DNA of 64,000 nucleotides from Paenibacillus sp. KS-LC4 (GTDB lineage Bacteria; Bacillota; Bacilli; Paenibacillales; Paenibacillaceae), in the NCBI RefSeq assembly GCF_036894955.1, contig NZ_CP145905.1:2312501-2376500 (forward strand). Direction: 5' to 3'. The notes below the pieces were generated by a model. That model was not told the DNA's origin, ran no database searches, and saw only the letters and a program-made list of their open reading frames with translations. This document shows positions 18,801 to 26,221 of the stretch, one piece after another. A program made the translations under genes and the position numbers. Within the stretch, counting starts at the first letter, position 1; the number at the start of each line of letters is the position of its first letter.

Positions 18801-21370
18801 CCCTGAACGCCAATGGCAAGGTGGAACGCAGCGCTCTGCCAGCTCCGAATGCCGTAGAAGCAGCCTCTGAAAGCGACTATGAAGCGCCGCGAGATGAATT
18901 GGAAGCGAGGATGGCTGCTGTCTGGTCAGAGGTTTTGAACATCGAGAGAATAGGCATTAACGATGACTTTTTCAGTCTGGGAGGAGATTCCTTCAAGGCG
19001 GTCCAGGTCGTGCGGGGAATTGATCATGCGCTAAGCATTATCGACCTGTTTAAATATCCGACGATTGGGGAATTGTCTGCTATCGTTTCGCAGGGCAGCA
19101 CGGACAGCGGGGACGTCCTCCACCGTCTTTCGAGGGGGGAGAGCGCCGCTGAGGAGATTGCTGTCGTGTGTATTCCCTTTGCTGGCGGGAGCGCAATTTC
19201 CTACCAGCCGCTGGCCGATGCGCTGGCGGATCATTATGCCTTATATGCGGTTCAAGTTCCCGGACATGATTTTAGCAATAAAGATGAGCGCCTTGAGCCT
19301 TTGGAAGAGGTAGCAAGGCGCTGTATGCAGGAAATAAAGGACAAGGTTGCCGCTCCATCCATTGTTGTGTATGGGCATTGTCTTGGAGGCGCTCTGGCGA
19401 TTGAAATAGCGAGGCTTCTTGAGCAGGAGAATATGAACCTGGCTGGCGTCGTTATGGGAGGGAATTTTCCTGTGTCCCAGCTTCCGGGCAAGCTGTTCAA
19501 GCTGTGGAATAAGCTATTGCCACGGGACCGCCGCATTTCGAACCGTGCTTATATGGATATGCTTCGCTCCTTGGGCGGCTTCAGCGAGACGCTGTCAGGA
19601 GAGGAGCGGGATTTTATTATCCGCAGCCTCAGGCATGACCGCCGTGAAAGCGAGCGTTATTACTCTGATCGGTATGCCGATGCCAAGCATGAAAAATTAA
19701 AGGCGCCGCTGCTCTGCCTCATCGGCGAACGGGACAGAACGACCGAGTTTTACGAGGAGCAGTATAAGGATTGGGAGTATTTCAGCAGCCATGTGGATAT
19801 AGACCTAATCCCGAATGCGGGACATTATTTCTTCAAGCACCAGTCCCATGACGTAGCTGATTGTATTGAAAATGGCCTAGAAGCGTGGCAGCAGCAGAAG
19901 GCGAATGAGGAGAAACAGGGGAGCGAGGAAAGTCAGAAGCAAAATCATCGGGGGACGGCAGCATCGCCGGAGGTGCTTCCGAATTTGCAAACGCTTTTCA
20001 TCCTCGTTTTTGGACAGTTTATTTCCATGATGGGCTCCAGCTTAACGGGGTTTGCGATGGGTCTATGGGTTTACAGCCATTCAGGCGCCATTATGGATTT
20101 TGCCGCAACGCTGGTTTTCCACCGCCTGCCGGGTATTTTAATGCTTCCATTTGCGGGTGTTCTGGCGGACAAAATGGATCGCAGGCTTATATTGATTTGG
20201 AGTAATGTGTGCTCTGCGCTAGTCACGATAATGATTGCCTTGTTTTTCTACAGCAACGCGCTTTCGACGTGGCATATTTATGTCGCAGTAGCGGCCTTAT
20301 CCATTGCAAATGCCTTTCAGCGTCCGGCCTATTTGGCCGCAGTTGCCCAAATTGCGCCCAAGCGCTATCTCGGGCAAGCCAATGGCATTGTGCAGCTCGC
20401 CACCTCTTCAAGCGAAGTGCTTGCACCGCTGCTCGGGGGCGTTCTCGTCATGACCTTTGAGCTGTCGGGCATTCTGATCATCGACTTCCTGTCCTTCATG
20501 TTTGCCATTTCGACCTTGCTCTTTATAAAATTTCCAAATTCTCTATTCCGCAAAATGGAGGAGCCCTTTTTTACTCAAATGGCCGGAGGCTGGAATTTCA
20601 TCAGAAAGCGCAGAAGCTTCGTAGCCTTGATTTTGTTTTTTATGATTTCCAATTTGATGCTGGGCATGGCCAACGTCCTCATCACTCCGCTCGTGCTAAC
20701 CTTTGGATCTACCGTTGTACTCGGCATGGTGACCTCAGCTATTGGCATAGGGGGACTCGCAGGCGGGGTGGCTATGGGGCTGTGGGGCGGTACGCGCAGA
20801 AGAGCGGAGGGCATGATTGGTTTTAGCTTGGTTATCGGTCTTTCCTACATTGTAATGGGGCTTACGCCAATAACTTGGCTGGTCATGGCAGGCGTATTTG
20901 TCTATGGCGTCTCGCTGTCGATGACAAACGCCCACTGGCAGACGCTGATTCAATCCAAGGTGCGGGCCGAGCTGCTTGCAAGGGTATTTTCAATCAATCA
21001 GCTATTCGCTTTGCCTACCATTCCGCTGGGCTACTATATTGGCGGACTGCTGTCGGACAAAATATTCAAACCGCTGTTTGTCGATCATCCAGAGCTTGTT
21101 AAGAGCCTGGGGTGGATTGTGGGCACGGGGCCGACACGTGGAATAGGCCTGCTGTTTATTTTAATCGGCGTATTTATGGCGGCCTGGAGCTTTCTTGGGC
21201 TAAGATACAATCCACTGCGCTATATGGATGATATTTTACCTGATGCCATTCCGGGGCCGCTGTTTATAAGGGATAAGGATCGCATTCAGCAGGAGGAAGA
21301 CCGGGAACTGGAGCGGATAAACAAGCAGCTGGCGAGTAAGAACGTTTTTAGCAGGGGGAAAAAGCTATGA
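15803..21370 (+). CDS. NRPS: C-A-PCP-TE fused to an MFS exporter
   Basis: A single 1855-residue polypeptide. After a docking-like N-terminus (LSDKQKALLALRMKKQ) come a condensation domain (about 50-480; HHIVSDMW at 186-193, so HHxxxD intact), an adenylation domain (about 515-1015; YTSGSTGKPKG, HYGPTETT, YRTGDIVRY, NANGKVER), a carrier domain (about 1030-1095; FFSLGGDSFKA, Ser1063), a thioesterase (about 1115-1345; GHCLGG with Cys1193 in place of the usual Ser, and NAGHYFF for the His), then about 12 membrane helices of an MFS transporter (about 1394-1825; motif A-like GVLADKMDRR). Usually the exporter is a separate gene. One module means one unit is activated; the upstream FkbH-like protein with its carrier could supply the donor. 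In the A4 region (FAADLATINVW) the Asp that normally holds the amino group seems displaced. Product unknown. Confidence 0.92.
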   Translation: MSKGLDNNAVAEKWSGLSDKQKALLALRMKKQGAEQPAQSLKITRLERTGEDRFMASYSQKRFWFLDQWHTNKAAYNTHLVSKLVGRVDLNALKQTFDAIVSRHEILQMVYRNREHEVECCRHSNPLVVIDEKSVKAFTRKQLEEKIEDFVHEEVHNPFDLANDLPIRVTLLSASKKEHYLIIVIHHIVSDMWSLRVLNREIECFYNAFANGRQPELPELPVQYMDYAQWQRNLLEGKVTERQTQYWKEQLAGAPPCLPLLTDFPRPDVQTYNGKVHKFIIPEGMAGKIQTLASEEAITPFVFSLTAFAILLNRYTQADDIVIGSPVAGRTHKEVENLMGLFINTLAIRVRLEDNPRIRELLQTVKKTVMGAVANQELPFEKLVEELQIERDLSYSPVFQVMFNFQSIEKTALQLAELEVSPFLRSNNTTKFDLNLAVKYIEGEMTCFLTYNTDLFLPETIQRMAGHYMEIISSMAEGFNLKAHDMETLTPLEKQTLISEWSFSEHKNHPDVPYVHRLFEEQVQKSPAAIAAACQGRCYTYEELNQRANKLARYLSAKGVGPETRVALLAERSLETVVAILGILKAGGAYVPIDPLFPVDRIRYILEDASIDIVVAEEHLVVSFGAAKAAQWVYLDTDWPAIAEQSSDNMTVPLQRSNLIYIIYTSGSTGKPKGVAVEHGNFLNYYFGVMQRLNVEPGLKYAIASTFAADLATINVWAALNTGGQLHILTYDQSVDSQQYAKYFREHGIDVIKMVPSHFKALRERVNLRDIIPNKRLILAGEPSYWDMIDDIRAAKPETELQIHYGPTETTVSMLTYTVTEKRPAQHTSVLPLGRPLPNVSIYVLDHKMQLAPIGVPGELFIGGPGVAREYLGRPELNVEKFIPNPFDAANGGRLYRTGDIVRYLENGIIEFLSRVDEQVKIRGFRIELGEIQSSLLEYPGINDAFVTVHEDAGGEKKIAAYYVQGGSQPVNLSALRNGLKEKLPGYMVPAVFMELDKMPLNANGKVERSALPAPNAVEAASESDYEAPRDELEARMAAVWSEVLNIERIGINDDFFSLGGDSFKAVQVVRGIDHALSIIDLFKYPTIGELSAIVSQGSTDSGDVLHRLSRGESAAEEIAVVCIPFAGGSAISYQPLADALADHYALYAVQVPGHDFSNKDERLEPLEEVARRCMQEIKDKVAAPSIVVYGHCLGGALAIEIARLLEQENMNLAGVVMGGNFPVSQLPGKLFKLWNKLLPRDRRISNRAYMDMLRSLGGFSETLSGEERDFIIRSLRHDRRESERYYSDRYADAKHEKLKAPLLCLIGERDRTTEFYEEQYKDWEYFSSHVDIDLIPNAGHYFFKHQSHDVADCIENGLEAWQQQKANEEKQGSEESQKQNHRGTAASPEVLPNLQTLFILVFGQFISMMGSSLTGFAMGLWVYSHSGAIMDFAATLVFHRLPGILMLPFAGVLADKMDRRLILIWSNVCSALVTIMIALFFYSNALSTWHIYVAVAALSIANAFQRPAYLAAVAQIAPKRYLGQANGIVQLATSSSEVLAPLLGGVLVMTFELSGILIIDFLSFMFAISTLLFIKFPNSLFRKMEEPFFTQMAGGWNFIRKRRSFVALILFFMISNLMLGMANVLITPLVLTFGSTVVLGMVTSAIGIGGLAGGVAMGLWGGTRRRAEGMIGFSLVIGLSYIVMGLTPITWLVMAGVFVYGVSLSMTNAHWQTLIQSKVRAELLARVFSINQLFALPTIPLGYYIGGLLSDKIFKPLFVDHPELVKSLGWIVGTGPTRGIGLLFILIGVFMAAWSFLGLRYNPLRYMDDILPDAIPGPLFIRDKDRIQQEEDRELERINKQLASKNVFSRGKKL

Positions 21371-22233
21371 TATTTAATGTAATGACCGTACTAAACAGTG
21401 ATTATTTTGACTTTGGAAAGCTGTTTGTCAATTCCTTTTATGACAATGTTGATTTAAGCCGTATCCATAAGCTTTACGTTTATGATACTGGACTTACCGA
21501 GGACGATAAAAAATATTTGTCCGTTTTTCCGCAGATGGAAATTGTATCAACCGAGCTGAATACGAAGCATGTGCTGCTTCACGATGAGGACTGGCGCAAA
21601 AATGTATACTCCAAAACCGCTTTTTTGTTGCAGGTTATTGAGAAGGATTCACTGCCTACCGTTATGATTGATTCAGATTGCCTGTTCCTGTCTGACTTTA
21701 CCCATTTGATACCGGAAAATGCTGATTTTGTCGCCTGCCACCGTGAAGAGCAGGAAGCCTTTTGTGAATATATCGCGTCCTTCTTTGTCATTAATTCCAT
21801 CGAGAAAGCCTCTTCTTTTATACGGGAATGGCGAGAGGAAATGTATTATGGGACGGAAACTCACAAGGAAAGCCCGGCATTATCACGTTTAATCAATAAG
21901 GGCGGCTATCAGGTCTATGCGATCAAGGAGGATTTGGTGTCCTATACGGGTACTGAATTGACGGCGGATATAACCATCGCGCACATGAAGTCGACCAGAG
22001 GATTGCGAACGGTAGAGCAGCGAGTTAACCAGCCGCATTTGAAAGCGTATAAGGAAAAGTATTTGACGGATATTCCTATAGCTGCGGTTGGGACAGCACT
22101 TTCAGCGATGTTTTTGGAAGCTGCCTCGGAGGCTGCGTTGGAGCAAAGCTCTAGTAAAGAGCGTCCCTCCGCGCTGGACAAGCTTTCGCCAGAGAAAAGG
22201 GCACTGCTTCTAAAAAGGCTGAAAAAAGGCTGA
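21367..22233 (+). CDS. DxD glycosyltransferase with docking-like C-terminus
   Basis: 288 residues, overlapping the NRPS stop by 4 bases (ATGA). The fold looks like a GT-A nucleotide-sugar transferase: N-terminal NVMTVLNSDYFDFGKLFVNS, a Lys-rich YSKTAFLLQV segment, and the metal-binding motif VMIDSDCLFL (D102, D104), as in GT8/GT77-like enzymes. The final residues LSPEKRALLLKRLKKG match the motif at the C-terminus of the upstream glycosyltransferase and the N-terminus of the NRPS. No membrane helices. It lies between the NRPS and the sugar kinase in the operon, so it is a candidate for a sugar-transfer step on the NRPS product. Donor and acceptor unknown; the family call rests on motif and length only. 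Confidence 0.68.
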   Translation: MIFNVMTVLNSDYFDFGKLFVNSFYDNVDLSRIHKLYVYDTGLTEDDKKYLSVFPQMEIVSTELNTKHVLLHDEDWRKNVYSKTAFLLQVIEKDSLPTVMIDSDCLFLSDFTHLIPENADFVACHREEQEAFCEYIASFFVINSIEKASSFIREWREEMYYGTETHKESPALSRLINKGGYQVYAIKEDLVSYTGTELTADITIAHMKSTRGLRTVEQRVNQPHLKAYKEKYLTDIPIAAVGTALSAMFLEAASEAALEQSSSKERPSALDKLSPEKRALLLKRLKKG

Positions 22234-22295
22234 AAAAGGGCAGATTGCCCCGATATATGGCCTACGTTACCTTCACAAAAAGAGGGGTGTACGAA

Positions 22296-23480
22296 ATGGA
22301 ACATTTGGCACAACGGTTAAAGCTCAAATATCCTCAATTGCAGCATACGGTTAAAACGATTAAATCGCCGCTTCGTTTTTGTCCCTTCGGGGCACATGTG
22401 GATCATCAAGCTGGAATGGTAGCCGGAATGACGCTGGATATTTCGGTGGATATGGTTTATGTTCAGAACGAAGAGGAGTATATAAAGGTTCAAAGCTTGG
22501 ATTTTCCCGATGAGGAGTATTTTCATCTGGAGCAGGTTCCGGCGATGGTGCCGGGATTTTGGGGCAACTATTTAAGAGGGGCTGTTATGGCCCTAAGAAA
22601 GAACTATATATTAAAGCACGGTATTTATGCATTAGTTAGAGGCAAGCATCCTATTGGCGGCTTGAGCTCCTCGGCGGCGGTAACAACCGCCTATCTTCTG
22701 GCTCTTTGCGATGTGAACGGAATCAAACTCCCGCAGCTTGAGTTAATCAACTATAGCCACTGGGTAGAGAATCATTTTATCGGGCTGAATAATGGCATAC
22801 TGGATCAGTCCATCAATATTTTAAGCCGTGAAGGCTATTTGACCGTGATGGATACCAAAACCAAAAGCTACGAGCTGATCGAAAGGCCGCAAGCGATGCC
22901 GGAATTTGAAGTCGTCATTGTTTATTCTGGTGTGAGCAAGGCATTGATAGGGACCGACTATAATAACCGTGTAGATGAATGCAAGGTAGCTGCATGGCTT
23001 TTGCACGAGATGGCTGGCCTGCCTATGAAAAACCTGAAGGGGACCCAGCTTAGAGATATTGAGTATGAGGTTTATCAGGCGCATAAATCGGGCTTGCAGG
23101 GCAGATTTCAGAAGAGGGCGGAGCATTTTTTTACCGAAAATGAACGGGTAAAGCAAGGCGCCGAGGCGTGGAAGCGGGGGGACCTGCAAAAATTCGGCAG
23201 TCTGATGCTTGAATCAGGAGAAAGCTCCATTCATAATTATGAATGCGGCTGTCCAGAGCTAATTAGCATTTTTCAAATCCTTAAGCAAACGCCAGGGGTA
23301 TATGGAGCGAGATTCAGCGGTGCGGGCTACAGAGGCTGCTGTATTGGGCTGGTGGACCCGGCGTATAAGGAGCAAATCAAAGCCGCCATTGATGCACAAT
23401 ATCCAAAGCAGCATCCGGCGTATAAGGATTTGTATCAGGTGTGCTTTAGCAAAACCGATGATGGCGCGCGAATCATATAA
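22296..23480 (+). CDS. Galacturonokinase-like GHMP sugar-1-kinase
   Basis: 394 residues. The protein closely resembles plant galacturonokinase (EC 2.7.1.44, ATP + D-galacturonate to galacturonate 1-phosphate) as I recall that sequence: FCPFGAHVDHQAGMV near the N-terminus, a WGNYLRGAV segment, the GHMP ATP loop GGLSSSAAV, GLNNGILDQS, and GVYGARFSGAGYRGCC near the end. Galactokinases instead have a GEHTDY motif; here GAHVDHQ replaces it, as in the uronic-acid kinase. The reading frame opens at TTG 22245, but ATG 22296 has AGAGGGG eight bases upstream. The next gene encodes a sugar-1-phosphate nucleotidyltransferase, so the pair would make an NDP-sugar, possibly NDP-galacturonate, for the cluster's glycosyltransferases. 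Sugar identity is inferred; arabinose or another sugar is possible. Confidence 0.8.
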   Translation: MEHLAQRLKLKYPQLQHTVKTIKSPLRFCPFGAHVDHQAGMVAGMTLDISVDMVYVQNEEEYIKVQSLDFPDEEYFHLEQVPAMVPGFWGNYLRGAVMALRKNYILKHGIYALVRGKHPIGGLSSSAAVTTAYLLALCDVNGIKLPQLELINYSHWVENHFIGLNNGILDQSINILSREGYLTVMDTKTKSYELIERPQAMPEFEVVIVYSGVSKALIGTDYNNRVDECKVAAWLLHEMAGLPMKNLKGTQLRDIEYEVYQAHKSGLQGRFQKRAEHFFTENERVKQGAEAWKRGDLQKFGSLMLESGESSIHNYECGCPELISIFQILKQTPGVYGARFSGAGYRGCCIGLVDPAYKEQIKAAIDAQYPKQHPAYKDLYQVCFSKTDDGARII

Positions 23481-23507
23481 TGGGGTTTAGAAGCGAGGGA
23501 AATACGA

Positions 23508-24248
23508 ATGAAGGCAATTATTTTAGCAGCGGGCTACGCAACTCGTCTCTATCCTTTGACAAAGGACTTTCCAAAACCTCTTCTGGAGGTTGGAGGGAAA
23601 GCGATCTTGGACCATATTATGGAGAAAATCGAAAGGGTTAGCTTGATTGACGAGATTTTTATTGTGACCAATGCCCGTTTTTATAGCCACTTTGTAGACT
23701 GGGCGAGACAATCAGCTTACACCAAGCCGATTAAAGTCATTGATGATCGGACGACGAGCAACGAGAATCGCTTGGGAGCTATTGCCGACTTGCAGTTTGT
23801 CTTGGAGCAGGAAAAGCTCGGCGATGAGCTTCTGGTCATGGCTGGCGACAATCTTTTTGATTTCGAGCTAGCTGATATGGTTCGTTTCTATCAAAGGGCG
23901 AGTACGGATACGATTGCAGCCCATGAGATGGAGGACAGCGATTTTCTTAGACGCACAGGTGTTATCCAGATGGATGCTAAGGGTAGAGTTATTGATTTTG
24001 AGGAAAAGCCGGCACAGCCCAAATCGAAGCTGGCCTGTCCTCCCTTTTATATTTACCAGCAGTCTACACTTCCTTTAATCAAGGTGTATTTGGCAGAGGG
24101 CAATAACCCTGATGCGCCAGGCAACTTTGTTCCTTGGCTGATTCGGCATAAAGAGGTTCATGCTTACAAGTTTGAAGGGAAACGCTTTGATATTGGGACA
24201 TTGGAGAGCTATCACGAGGCGAGGAAGCTGTTCGCAAAGCAGAGTTAA
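23508..24248 (+). CDS. Sugar-1-phosphate nucleotidyltransferase
   Basis: 246 residues of the NTP_transferase family. The N-terminal signature is ILAAGYATRLYPLTKDFPKP (Ala replaces the Gly of the usual GxGTRL), with the catalytic Asp in VMAGDNLFDF and sugar-binding DFEEKPAQPKSK. It lacks the left-handed beta-helix acyltransferase domain of GlmU-type enzymes, so it is a single-domain RmlA-like enzyme. It lies 27 bases after the kinase and is the last gene of the operon. Together they would turn a free sugar into an NDP-sugar. Nucleotide specificity cannot be read from the sequence. Confidence 0.85.
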   Translation: MKAIILAAGYATRLYPLTKDFPKPLLEVGGKAILDHIMEKIERVSLIDEIFIVTNARFYSHFVDWARQSAYTKPIKVIDDRTTSNENRLGAIADLQFVLEQEKLGDELLVMAGDNLFDFELADMVRFYQRASTDTIAAHEMEDSDFLRRTGVIQMDAKGRVIDFEEKPAQPKSKLACPPFYIYQQSTLPLIKVYLAEGNNPDAPGNFVPWLIRHKEVHAYKFEGKRFDIGTLESYHEARKLFAKQS

Positions 24249-24310
24249 TTGGTAAAATGGCTAGGGCGTGCAGGCAAGCCGAACTCGCTCTGCCACTCCT
24301 ATTTGGAGGA

Positions 24311-24485
24311 CTGAGGTTCCGCTATTTTGGCTTTTGAACCGATTTCATGCTGTGAGCGGACAGGAGATTCGTTATGACCTGCATCTTCCCGTTAAAATGG
24401 CTATTGGCGGGACATTAACGACTCTTGTGTCCGCGTCCTCTGCCATAACCCGTGATTCCGTTGAATTAGCGGCTGCTGTGTCCGC
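24311..24485 (+). repeat. Dispersed intergenic repeat, copy A
   Basis: This non-coding stretch shares ordered blocks with 44434-44610: GTTCCGCTATT, then GAGCGGACAGGA, then CTTATTT- or CGTTATG-type sequence, then a TGTGTCCGC block, and at the end GCTGTGTCCGCC. The GCGGACA and TGTCCGC blocks are inverted to each other and can fold. The two copies are about 20 kb apart. It looks like a genome repeat family typical of Paenibacillus intergenic regions (recollection, not checked). Confidence 0.6.
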
Positions 24486-24520
24486 CAAGCCTATTTTTCT
24501 TTGTAGGAGTAAAAATCGTA

Positions 24521-24567
24521 AAATGCCCAGCTCCTCCAATCCGTGAAAAAGGAGGCGCTGGGCATTT
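24521..24567. terminator. Bidirectional terminator between cluster and OYE gene
   Basis: AAATGCCCAGC-TCCTCC (24521-24537) pairs with GGAGG-CGCTGGGCATTT (24551-24567). A- and T-rich flanks on both sides suit both the plus-strand biosynthetic operon and the minus-strand oxidoreductase gene. Confidence 0.75.
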
Positions 24568-24590
24568 GTTATTTACCGTGGAAACGTGTC

Positions 24591-25694
24591 TTAGTGCAGC
24601 GACTGCAAAGCAGCAGGCGTAAACGGAATTAATTCATCCTGCCGTCCATTGCGGACTTTATCTGCCCATGCAGGATCGACGAGCAGGGCGCGGCCGACTG
24701 CTACAAGATCAAATTCGCCTGCATCGAGGCGAGAAGCTAGATCATCCACATTGGCGTTTTCTGCGCCCTTGCCTTCGGTAAAGAGGCTCATGAAATCGCC
24801 ATCTAGCCCTACGGAGCCAACCGTAATCGTTGGTTTGCCTGTAAGCTTTTTCGTCCAGCCTGCAAAATTGAGCTCCGAGCCTTCAAATTCCGGCTCCCAA
24901 AAGCGGCGGGTAGAGCAGTGGAAAATATCTACGCCAGCTTCTACAAGCGGAGCAAGAAACTGTCCTAATTCCTCAGGAGTGCTCGCAAGCTTAGCTGTGT
25001 ACTCGGACGATTTCCATTGCGAGAGGCGAATAATAATTGGAAAATCAGGCCCTACAGCTTGGCGGCAAGCTTCGATAATCTCGACGGCAAAACGTGTTCT
25101 CGACAGCATATCGCCACCGTAACGATCTGTCCGTTTATTCGTTTTCTCCCAGAAAAATTGGTCGATCAAATAGCCGTGCGCGCCATGGAGCTCAATGCCG
25201 TCAAAGCCAATCCGCTTTGCATCGGCAGCTGCTTGCGCGTAAGCTGCAACAAGGTCTTTAATTTCAGCCTCAGTCAAAGGCTCATTAACGACCTCACCCT
25301 CTGCGGTAACGCCGGAAGGGCCGATCGGCAATGCCTCTGGGTTCGGATGGGAGCCGACCTTGCGCGTTGTGCCAACATGCCAAATCTGTGGAACGATTTT
25401 GCCGCCAGCCGCGTGAACCGCCTCGACGACCTTCGCCCAGCCATTTAATGCAGCCTCGCCATGAAAGTTAGGGATATTTGGATTATCGGTGGCAGCCGGA
25501 TGGTTAATCAGCGTGCCTTCTGTTACGATTAAGCCAACGCCATTTTCGGCGCGGCGTCTATAGTAGGCGACAACATCTTCACCCGGAACGCCATTTGGAG
25601 AAAAACCGCGGGTCATCGGTGCCATTACGATACGGTTAGGCAGGGAAAGCGAACCTGCAGAAAACGGCTTAAACAACGATTGACTGGAACTCAT
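24591..25694 (-). CDS. Old Yellow Enzyme family alkene reductase
   Basis: 367 residues, FMN-dependent NAD(P)H:flavin oxidoreductase that reduces activated C=C bonds. The N-terminus has LFKPFSAGSLSLPNRIVMAP, followed by the FMN and substrate region (HGAHGYLIDQFFWEKTNKRT, RYGG) and a C-terminal VGRALLVDPAWADKVRNG. The pattern is that of plant OPR / bacterial NemA-type enzymes. It follows the ArsR-type gene on the same strand, with an operator-like palindrome in between, so it is probably the repressor's main target and may respond to electrophiles or quinones. Start ATG 25694 has GGAGG upstream. Confidence 0.9.
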   Translation of the reverse strand: MSSSQSLFKPFSAGSLSLPNRIVMAPMTRGFSPNGVPGEDVVAYYRRRAENGVGLIVTEGTLINHPAATDNPNIPNFHGEAALNGWAKVVEAVHAAGGKIVPQIWHVGTTRKVGSHPNPEALPIGPSGVTAEGEVVNEPLTEAEIKDLVAAYAQAAADAKRIGFDGIELHGAHGYLIDQFFWEKTNKRTDRYGGDMLSRTRFAVEIIEACRQAVGPDFPIIIRLSQWKSSEYTAKLASTPEELGQFLAPLVEAGVDIFHCSTRRFWEPEFEGSELNFAGWTKKLTGKPTITVGSVGLDGDFMSLFTEGKGAENANVDDLASRLDAGEFDLVAVGRALLVDPAWADKVRNGRQDELIPFTPAALQSLH

Positions 25695-25730
25695 AAATAA
25701 AAAACCTCCTAATCGAATAGAAAATCTATA

Positions 25731-25750
25731 ATTCTATAAAAATAGATATA
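25731..25750 (-). promoter_or_regulatory. Operator-like palindrome upstream of the OYE gene
   Basis: Read on the minus strand it is TATATCTATTTTTATAGAAT, containing the inverted repeat TCTAT-TTTT-ATAGA. The same 19 bases recur upstream of the ArsR-type gene at 26102-26120, the expected pattern for a repressor that controls its own gene and the reductase. Confidence 0.7.
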
Positions 25751-25780
25751 AAAGCATGAAATGAACAGGCATAAGCAAGG

Positions 25781-26092
25781 TTATAGCTCATCCTGAATCA
25801 TTTCTTTGAAAAGCCGAATGTTAGCTTCATTGCGTCTGTAATAAGTGTGCTGTCCGATCCGCTTTGACTCTAGCAAGCCTGCTTTATGCATTTTCACTAA
25901 ATAGCCGGATATAACGGATTGCGCTAGACCCGATTTTTCAGCAAACGAACCGACGCAGACCCCTCCAGCAAACTGACAAGCATCGGTTAGATGGCATTGA
26001 GGCCCGAAATGCTCCTCAGGTGTTTTCAGCCATTTTAAAATATGGTACCGTTTCTCGTTAGACACAGCTTTAAGTATTGATAAAGTATCCAT
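25781..26092 (-). CDS. ArsR-type HTH repressor with N-terminal cysteines
   Basis: 103-residue winged-helix regulator. The N-terminus ILKAVSNEKRYHILKWL and recognition helix SGLAQSVISGYLVKMHKAGL are typical of ArsR-family proteins. An insertion of about 20 residues (HFGPQCHLTDACQFAGGVCV) holds three Cys and two His, which could sense thiols, quinones or metals. Members of this family often regulate an adjacent Old Yellow Enzyme. Identical palindromes lie before this gene and before the reductase gene. Sensing chemistry is inferred, not shown. Confidence 0.85.
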   Translation of the reverse strand: MDTLSILKAVSNEKRYHILKWLKTPEEHFGPQCHLTDACQFAGGVCVGSFAEKSGLAQSVISGYLVKMHKAGLLESKRIGQHTYYRRNEANIRLFKEMIQDEL

Positions 26093-26101
26093 GAGGCTTA
26101 G

Positions 26102-26121
26102 TATATCTATTTTTATAGAAA
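26102..26121 (+). promoter_or_regulatory. Second copy of the ArsR operator
   Basis: TATATCTATTTTTATAGAAA with inverted repeat TCTAT-TTTT-ATAGA, 10 bases upstream of the ArsR-type start codon (minus strand). It shares 19 consecutive bases with the site at 25731-25750. Confidence 0.7.
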
Positions 26122-26221
26122 TGTCAAATTGTTATTTGTCTAATCTATTAAATGGGTTGAACGGACAAAAGCATCGCGTGTAAAATAGTGGGGAATAATG
26201 GAAAGAAAGGATGGATGCTGC

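Noticed and set aside
24268..24546. 92-codon ORF in the gap after the biosynthetic cluster
   Set aside because: It runs through the dispersed repeat and into a terminator; no start signal.
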